This document shows positions 59,701 to 64,000 of a stretch of 64,000 nt of DNA, piece after piece. Under the pieces are notes generated by a model that was given only the letters and a program-made list of their open reading frames with translations, was not told where the DNA came from and made no database searches. Made by a program: the position numbers and the translations under genes. Within the stretch, counting starts at the first letter, position 1. Each line of letters begins with the position of its first letter. Source of the stretch: Aggregatibacter segnis ATCC 33393 (GTDB lineage: Bacteria > Pseudomonadota > Gammaproteobacteria > Enterobacterales > Pasteurellaceae); NCBI RefSeq assembly GCF_000185305.1, contig NZ_GL622200.1, forward strand, positions 575,252 to 639,251, given 5' to 3'.

Positions 59701-60492
59701 CTACAATGTAAGCTCGACTTCCAAACCGAAATGGTCGGAAACTACCGGTTTATTTTTGCCATTAAAAACCACCTGACTCGATAAAACCCTTTTTGTTTGA
59801 TTTAAAAAAATATAGTCTAAGCGTTTTTCTTCACTGTGGCCTTTCCAGCCATCAATTGCTTTTTCAACAGTAATCCCGCTATCTTTTTGTTCCGCCATCT
59901 CAAAAGTATCAAGTAAACCGAGAGATTTGATTTTCTGATAAGCGTTTGGATCGCTGATTGCATCCGTATTGAAATCGCCCATCAAAATTTTAAGGTTTTG
60001 GCTTTGGCTGCGCTCCACGATATTGAGAATGTTGTCCAGTTGATTTTCACCCGCGCAATTCGGCAAGTTGATATGGCAGGAATAACAATCTACAAGTTGA
60101 CCTTCATATTCCACGGTTAAGCCAAGGATTTTGCGTGAGAGGATAGAATCGAGGCGCTGATGTTGGCTGCAATAAAATGCATCCACTTCATAAACCGGCA
60201 AGCGGGTTAAAAAGGCGATACCTTCGTCATATTTATCGTAGCCAATATGCGAATTGCTCCAAAATAGCGAATATTTTTGCCTTGCCCGTTGATTGATTTT
60301 ATTCAGTAACACAACACCATAGTTATCTTGCTTTAATGCTTGTGAAATCGCGGGCGCTGACATTAATTGGTTCACCTCTTGTAGGGCAACGATGTCGTAG
60401 CCCTTTTCAACAATGGTGTCGGCAATAATGTCGATTTTTTCCGCTTGGTTATCTTCTAACCAAGCGTGTACGTTGAGGGTGAGTAGTTTCAT
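59701..60492 (-). CDS. Endonuclease/exonuclease/phosphatase-fold protein
   Basis: 263 residues, DNase-I-like fold. Catalytic motifs: NVHAW (Asn near residue 7), LQEVNQL (Glu39), GDFNTDA near 176 and SDHFGLEVEL (Asp and His near 256). No signal peptide, so it is cytosolic. Sits between the maltodextrin enzymes and the PTS gene with gaps of about 10 nt each side. Its substrate is unknown: the fold is used by nucleases, phosphatases and lipid phosphoesterases. A role in sugar-phosphate or signal turnover in this operon is only a guess. Confidence 0.85.
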   Translation of the reverse strand: MKLLTLNVHAWLEDNQAEKIDIIADTIVEKGYDIVALQEVNQLMSAPAISQALKQDNYGVVLLNKINQRARQKYSLFWSNSHIGYDKYDEGIAFLTRLPVYEVDAFYCSQHQRLDSILSRKILGLTVEYEGQLVDCYSCHINLPNCAGENQLDNILNIVERSQSQNLKILMGDFNTDAISDPNAYQKIKSLGLLDTFEMAEQKDSGITVEKAIDGWKGHSEEKRLDYIFLNQTKRVLSSQVVFNGKNKPVVSDHFGLEVELTL

Positions 60493-60501
60493 ACGTTCCC
60501 C

Positions 60502-63500
60502 TTAATCCTCACAATGCCAGATATCGGTATTATATTGCGCAATGGTGCGATCCGATGAGAAGAAACCGGCTTTGGCGATGTTATGAATCACTTTTTTGTT
60601 CCAGCTATCTTGATCTTCATAATCCGCCAAAATTTGTTCTTTCGCCGTGACATAAGCATCAAAGTCAATTAAGGTCATAAACCAGTCTTTATTAAGCAAC
60701 TCATCATGCAGGCGTTTTAAACGCTCTTCATTGCCCAGTTTCACCAGCGTAGAATCAAGGATAAAATCGACCGCTCTTTTAATGTGTTTATCCTTTTTAT
60801 AGTAATCTTTTGAAACATAACCGGCAGTTTCATACAGTTTAATAATGCTTTCCGAATCTTTACCGAAGGTGTAAATGTTTTTCGCTCCGGCTAATTCGGC
60901 AATTTCCACGTTCGCACCGTCCATCGTGCCCAAGGTTAATGCGCCATTCAGCATAAATTTCATATTGCCCGTTCCGGAAGCTTCTTTTGAGGCAAGGGAA
61001 ATTTGCTCTGAAATATCTGTCGCCGGAATCAATTTTTCCGCCACGCTAACATTGTAGTTTTCCACTAAATAGACGTTTAAATACTGATTCACATCCGGAT
61101 CGTTATTGATTAACTCAGACAAGCAAAGAATTAAATGAATAATATCCTGTGCAATCACATAAGCCGGTGCGGCTTTCCCACCAAAAATTACGGTAATTTT
61201 ACGTTTCGGCAGTTTGCCTGCTTTGATTTCAAGGTATTTATGAATCACATAAAGCGCATTCATTTGTTGGCGTTTATATTCGTGGAAACGCTTAATTTGT
61301 GTATCGATAATGGAATTCTCATCCAATTCAATGCCTTTATTTTCTTTAAGATAAGTTTTTAGCGCTAATTTATTCTGGAATTTAATTTCAGCTAATTTTT
61401 GATGCACTTTTTTGTCATCTTTAAAGGCAAGCAGTTTTTCCAATTGCGTTGCATCGTGTAAGTACTCATCGCCGATAAGTTGTTTAATATAAGCGGATAA
61501 CGCTTGGTTAGAAAATTCTAACCAACGACGGAAGGTGATTCCGTTAGTTTTATTATTAAACTTCTCCGGATAAATTTCATAAAACGCTTTGAGTTCGGAG
61601 TTTTTCAAAATCTCCGTGTGTAATGCCGCCACACCGTTTACGGAGTTTGAAAAATGAATATCCATATGCGCCATATGGACGCGTTTTTGCTTATCAATAA
61701 TTTGTACATCAGGATTCGAAAATTCTTTCTGCACTAATTTATTTAGTTTTTTGATGATCTTCACTAAATGTGGAACCACTTCTTCTAAATAAGCTAAAGG
61801 CCATTTTTCTAAGGCTTCGGCAAGAATCGTATGGTTTGTGTAACCCACCATATTGCGCACGATTTCTACCGCTTCTGCAAATTTAATACGATGTTTTTCC
61901 GTTAATAAGCGAATCAATTCCGGAATCACCATGGAGGGGTGAGTGTCATTAATTTGCACATAGGCGTAATCGGCTAAATCATGTAAATTACTGCCACGTT
62001 CAATGGCTTCATCAATTAATAATTGCGCCGCATTGGAAACCATAAAGTATTGCTGATAAATACGTAATAATTCACCGTTTTTATCGGAGTCATCCGGATA
62101 AAGGAACAAGGTCAGATTTTCTTTGATGTTTGTTTTATCAAAGGTGATACCTTTTTTAATCAATTTATGATTAATGGATTCAATATCAAATAAGTTGAGA
62201 TAATTTTTGGTGTCTTTTTTGTAACCAAGAATATCAATACGATCTAATTTAGAGGTTAACGTGAAGTCTTTAAATGGCACTTCATAACGGATATTTGTCG
62301 GGATTAACCAAGACTCTTTTTCAATCCAATCATTCGGTTCGGCATGTTGCTCATTGTTTTTAAAGACTTGTTTAAACAAACCGCAATGGTAATTCAAGCC
62401 TACACCTTCCGCATTTAGCCCGAGTGTGGACATGGAATCAATAAAACAGGACGCTAAACGACCTAATCCACCGTTCCCTAAAGACGGTTCCGGCTCAATA
62501 TCTTCAATATGGCTGAGTGATTTTCCTGCCTGCGCCAATTCATCTTTGATTTCTTGATATACGCCAAGATTAATTAAATTGTTAGACAGCAATTTGCCAA
62601 TCAAAAACTCTGCAGAAATATAGTAAACCTTACGTTTAGCTGTATTTTTTCCTTTATTCGCAGCAAGGGTTTTAACATAGTTTAATAACTGTACGTAAAT
62701 GGCATGATCACTTAACTTTTCAAGTTTTTTGTTTGTTGTTTGCTGTACAAATTCACTAAATTTAGTCATTCTTTTTTCCTTATTGGCGCGTCCATATAAC
62801 GTGGTTATTTGGGTTAAGAAATCTTTTTTGGCGTTGGTTAAATCACTTTCTAGCATTCGCCACTCCCAGTTTCCACCTATAGTAGAAGGAATATTCATTC
62901 TTGAGCTGGCAGGCAAATCTAAAATATCTTGCATGGTGGCAATCGCCGTATTACTTACGGTAGCAAATAATTGGCGAATCATTGCCTGACAAACAGATTC
63001 ATTCGTAGCACGATGGGTATAAGCATTGATATATTGTTGCTGTTTCGACGTTAATCCGTCATACCAACCATTTGTGACATCATTGTCATGTGTGCCTGTG
63101 TAGGCGATACAATGCGGAATGCAATAATGTGGGCTATCCAGGCTTTCACCACTCACATCTTCAAAACCAAATTGCAAAATTTTCATGCCGGGATAACCGC
63201 AATCAACCAGTAATTTCTTCGCTTTTTCATCAATATTACCGAGATCTTCAGCGATAATCGGCAAATCGCCTAGCTGTGCTTTTACTGCTTTGAACAAATC
63301 ATATCCCGGGCCAGGTTGCCAGCTACCATATTTGGCAATATCTGCTTTACCATCCACTTGCCAATAATCGGAGAAACCTTTGAAATGATCGATACGAAGT
63401 ATATCGTAAATTTTAAAGCTTTCCTCAATACGATGAATCCACCAAGCATAGCCTTGTTTCTTATGTTCAGCCCAGTCATAAAGCGGATTGCCCCAAAGCT

Positions 63501-64000
63501 GTCCGGTGGCGCTAAACTGATCGGCAGGAACACCGGCAACGAAAAGCGGATTGCGTTCTTTATCTAATTGGAAAAGTTCTGGCATTGTCCATACTTCGAC
63601 GCTATCCGACGCCACATAAATCGGCATATCGCCGATAATTTTAATTCCTCTTTGATTAGCGTAATTTTTCAATGCTAACCATTGTTGGAAAAAGAAATAT
63701 TGCGTTACCTTGAAATACTGAATTTGTTCTGTCAGCATCGTACGGTATTTCCCAAGTGCTTTGGGTTGACGAGCAACAACCTGTTTATCTTCCCATTCTT
63801 GTAGGGCCTTATTGCCGAAATGCTCTTTGATTGCCATAAATTCCGCATAGTCTTCCAACCAAGTGCGGTTGTTTTTTTCAAAGTTTTTGAAGTTTGCTTG
63901 GTGTTTTTTATCGGCAAGGAAATGTTTGACTGCGATTTCTAAGATCGGCCGACGTGCATAAAAAATGCGCTCGTAATCTACTTTTGTCGGATCATCGCCA
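60502..64000 (-). CDS. Fused 4-alpha-glucanotransferase/maltodextrin phosphorylase (MalQ-MalP), N-terminus beyond window
   Basis: The frame is open from the window end to 60502. Residues (counting from 64000) about 1-405 are amylomaltase: [11 protein letters not shown] (nucleophile Asp), IIAEDLGNI (acid/base Glu) and TGTHDND. From ATG 62769 the frame continues as a 755-residue phosphorylase: [31 protein letters not shown] and the PLP-lysine motif [16 protein letters not shown]. No stop separates the parts. AAGGA lies eight nt before the internal ATG, as a ribosome-binding site would. Together they break maltodextrins to glucose 1-phosphate and glucose. The proteins look like those of Gram-positive bacteria. 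Confidence 0.9.
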   Translation of the reverse strand, partial: GDDPTKVDYERIFYARRPILEIAVKHFLADKKHQANFKNFEKNNRTWLEDYAEFMAIKEHFGNKALQEWEDKQVVARQPKALGKYRTMLTEQIQYFKVTQYFFFQQWLALKNYANQRGIKIIGDMPIYVASDSVEVWTMPELFQLDKERNPLFVAGVPADQFSATGQLWGNPLYDWAEHKKQGYAWWIHRIEESFKIYDILRIDHFKGFSDYWQVDGKADIAKYGSWQPGPGYDLFKAVKAQLGDLPIIAEDLGNIDEKAKKLLVDCGYPGMKILQFGFEDVSGESLDSPHYCIPHCIAYTGTHDNDVTNGWYDGLTSKQQQYINAYTHRATNESVCQAMIRQLFATVSNTAIATMQDILDLPASSRMNIPSTIGGNWEWRMLESDLTNAKKDFLTQITTLYGRANKEKRMTKFSEFVQQTTNKKLEKLSDHAIYVQLLNYVKTLAANKGKNTAKRKVYYISAEFLIGKLLSNNLINLGVYQEIKDELAQAGKSLSHIEDIEPEPSLGNGGLGRLASCFIDSMSTLGLNAEGVGLNYHCGLFKQVFKNNEQHAEPNDWIEKESWLIPTNIRYEVPFKDFTLTSKLDRIDILGYKKDTKNYLNLFDIESINHKLIKKGITFDKTNIKENLTLFLYPDDSDKNGELLRIYQQYFMVSNAAQLLIDEAIERGSNLHDLADYAYVQINDTHPSMVIPELIRLLTEKHRIKFAEAVEIVRNMVGYTNHTILAEALEKWPLAYLEEVVPHLVKIIKKLNKLVQKEFSNPDVQIIDKQKRVHMAHMDIHFSNSVNGVAALHTEILKNSELKAFYEIYPEKFNNKTNGITFRRWLEFSNQALSAYIKQLIGDEYLHDATQLEKLLAFKDDKKVHQKLAEIKFQNKLALKTYLKENKGIELDENSIIDTQIKRFHEYKRQQMNALYVIHKYLEIKAGKLPKRKITVIFGGKAAPAYVIAQDIIHLILCLSELINNDPDVNQYLNVYLVENYNVSVAEKLIPATDISEQISLASKEASGTGNMKFMLNGALTLGTMDGANVEIAELAGAKNIYTFGKDSESIIKLYETAGYVSKDYYKKDKHIKRAVDFILDSTLVKLGNEERLKRLHDELLNKDWFMTLIDFDAYVTAKEQILADYEDQDSWNKKVIHNIAKAGFFSSDRTIAQYNTDIWHCED
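62769..62784 (-). promoter_or_regulatory. Internal start site candidate for stand-alone MalP
   Basis: On the minus strand AAGGAAAAAAGAATG: Shine-Dalgarno AAGGA, then 7 nt, then ATG at 62769-62767, in frame with the rest of the phosphorylase. It could give a free 755-residue MalP besides the fusion. Confidence 0.5.

Noticed and set aside
60502-63858. Two separate genes with a hidden frameshift or stop
   Set aside because: The frame is continuous through the junction in the given sequence and both halves are intact; a sequencing fault is listed as a check rather than assumed.

Overview
The window is a typical chromosomal segment of a gamma-proteobacterium of the family Pasteurellaceae. The main evidence is the 9-bp Hin-type DNA uptake sequence AAGTGCGGT / ACCGCACTT. 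I counted at least 53 exact copies by eye, inside and between genes, and several form inverted pairs that act as terminators. Gene content and order (prs-ispE-lolB, ftsK-lolA-rarA, letAB, proQ-prc, sucABCD, the ycc cluster) fit this family. The base composition looks higher in GC than I would expect for Haemophilus influenzae. Aggregatibacter is my best guess for the genus, but that is inference, not proof. I saw no rRNA, tRNA, CRISPR array, transposase or prophage gene.

Layout. 1-5.2 kb: the C-terminal part of an alpha-2-macroglobulin-like protein, a YeiH exporter, penicillin-binding protein 1C and a tiny lipoprotein missing from ordinary ORF lists. 5.2-9.8 kb (minus): prs, then lolB-ispE and ygiM-cca, each pair tightly coupled. 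9.8-14.7 kb: a phosphate transporter with its PhoU-like partner, divergent from ygiF-radA, then a cold-shock gene. 15-20.4 kb (plus): lrp, ftsK, lolA, rarA. 20.4-24.8 kb: dcuB (with an unusual extra domain) divergent from serS, then cdd. 24.8-28.8 kb (minus): the polyamine importer potABCD. 29-31 kb: pepT and a YgiW/BOF-family OB-fold protein. 31-34.8 kb (minus): letAB lipid transport. 35-40.7 kb (plus): proQ, prc, an L,D-transpeptidase, ycbK and ycbL, a set centred on the murein layer. 40.9-47.2 kb (plus): sucABCD of the TCA cycle. 47.2-57.7 kb: prmB, smrB, then yccS, yccF, mgsA, yccT, yccX, tusE and yccA in an order like that of E. coli, with the yfeABCD manganese/iron importer lying between yccX and tusE. 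58-64 kb (minus): a maltodextrin operon made of a fused 4-alpha-glucanotransferase/maltodextrin phosphorylase (cut by the window end), an endonuclease/exonuclease/phosphatase-fold protein, and a glucose/maltose-type PTS permease.

Most of the window is ordinary housekeeping DNA. The most interesting part is the last 6 kb. Its genes resemble families of lactic-acid bacteria and hold a single uptake sequence. The malQ and malP coding regions are joined in one frame, with what looks like the old malP ribosome-binding site still present at the junction. Other points worth checking are the roughly 100-residue insertion in DcuB, a CTTAA-N6-CTTAA element upstream of the YgiW-like gene, a terminator-like hairpin in the proQ leader, a Fur-like box on the yfe promoter, tandem terminators between potC and potD, and an SmrB that lacks the histidine of its second motif. 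I found no convincing undescribed system.
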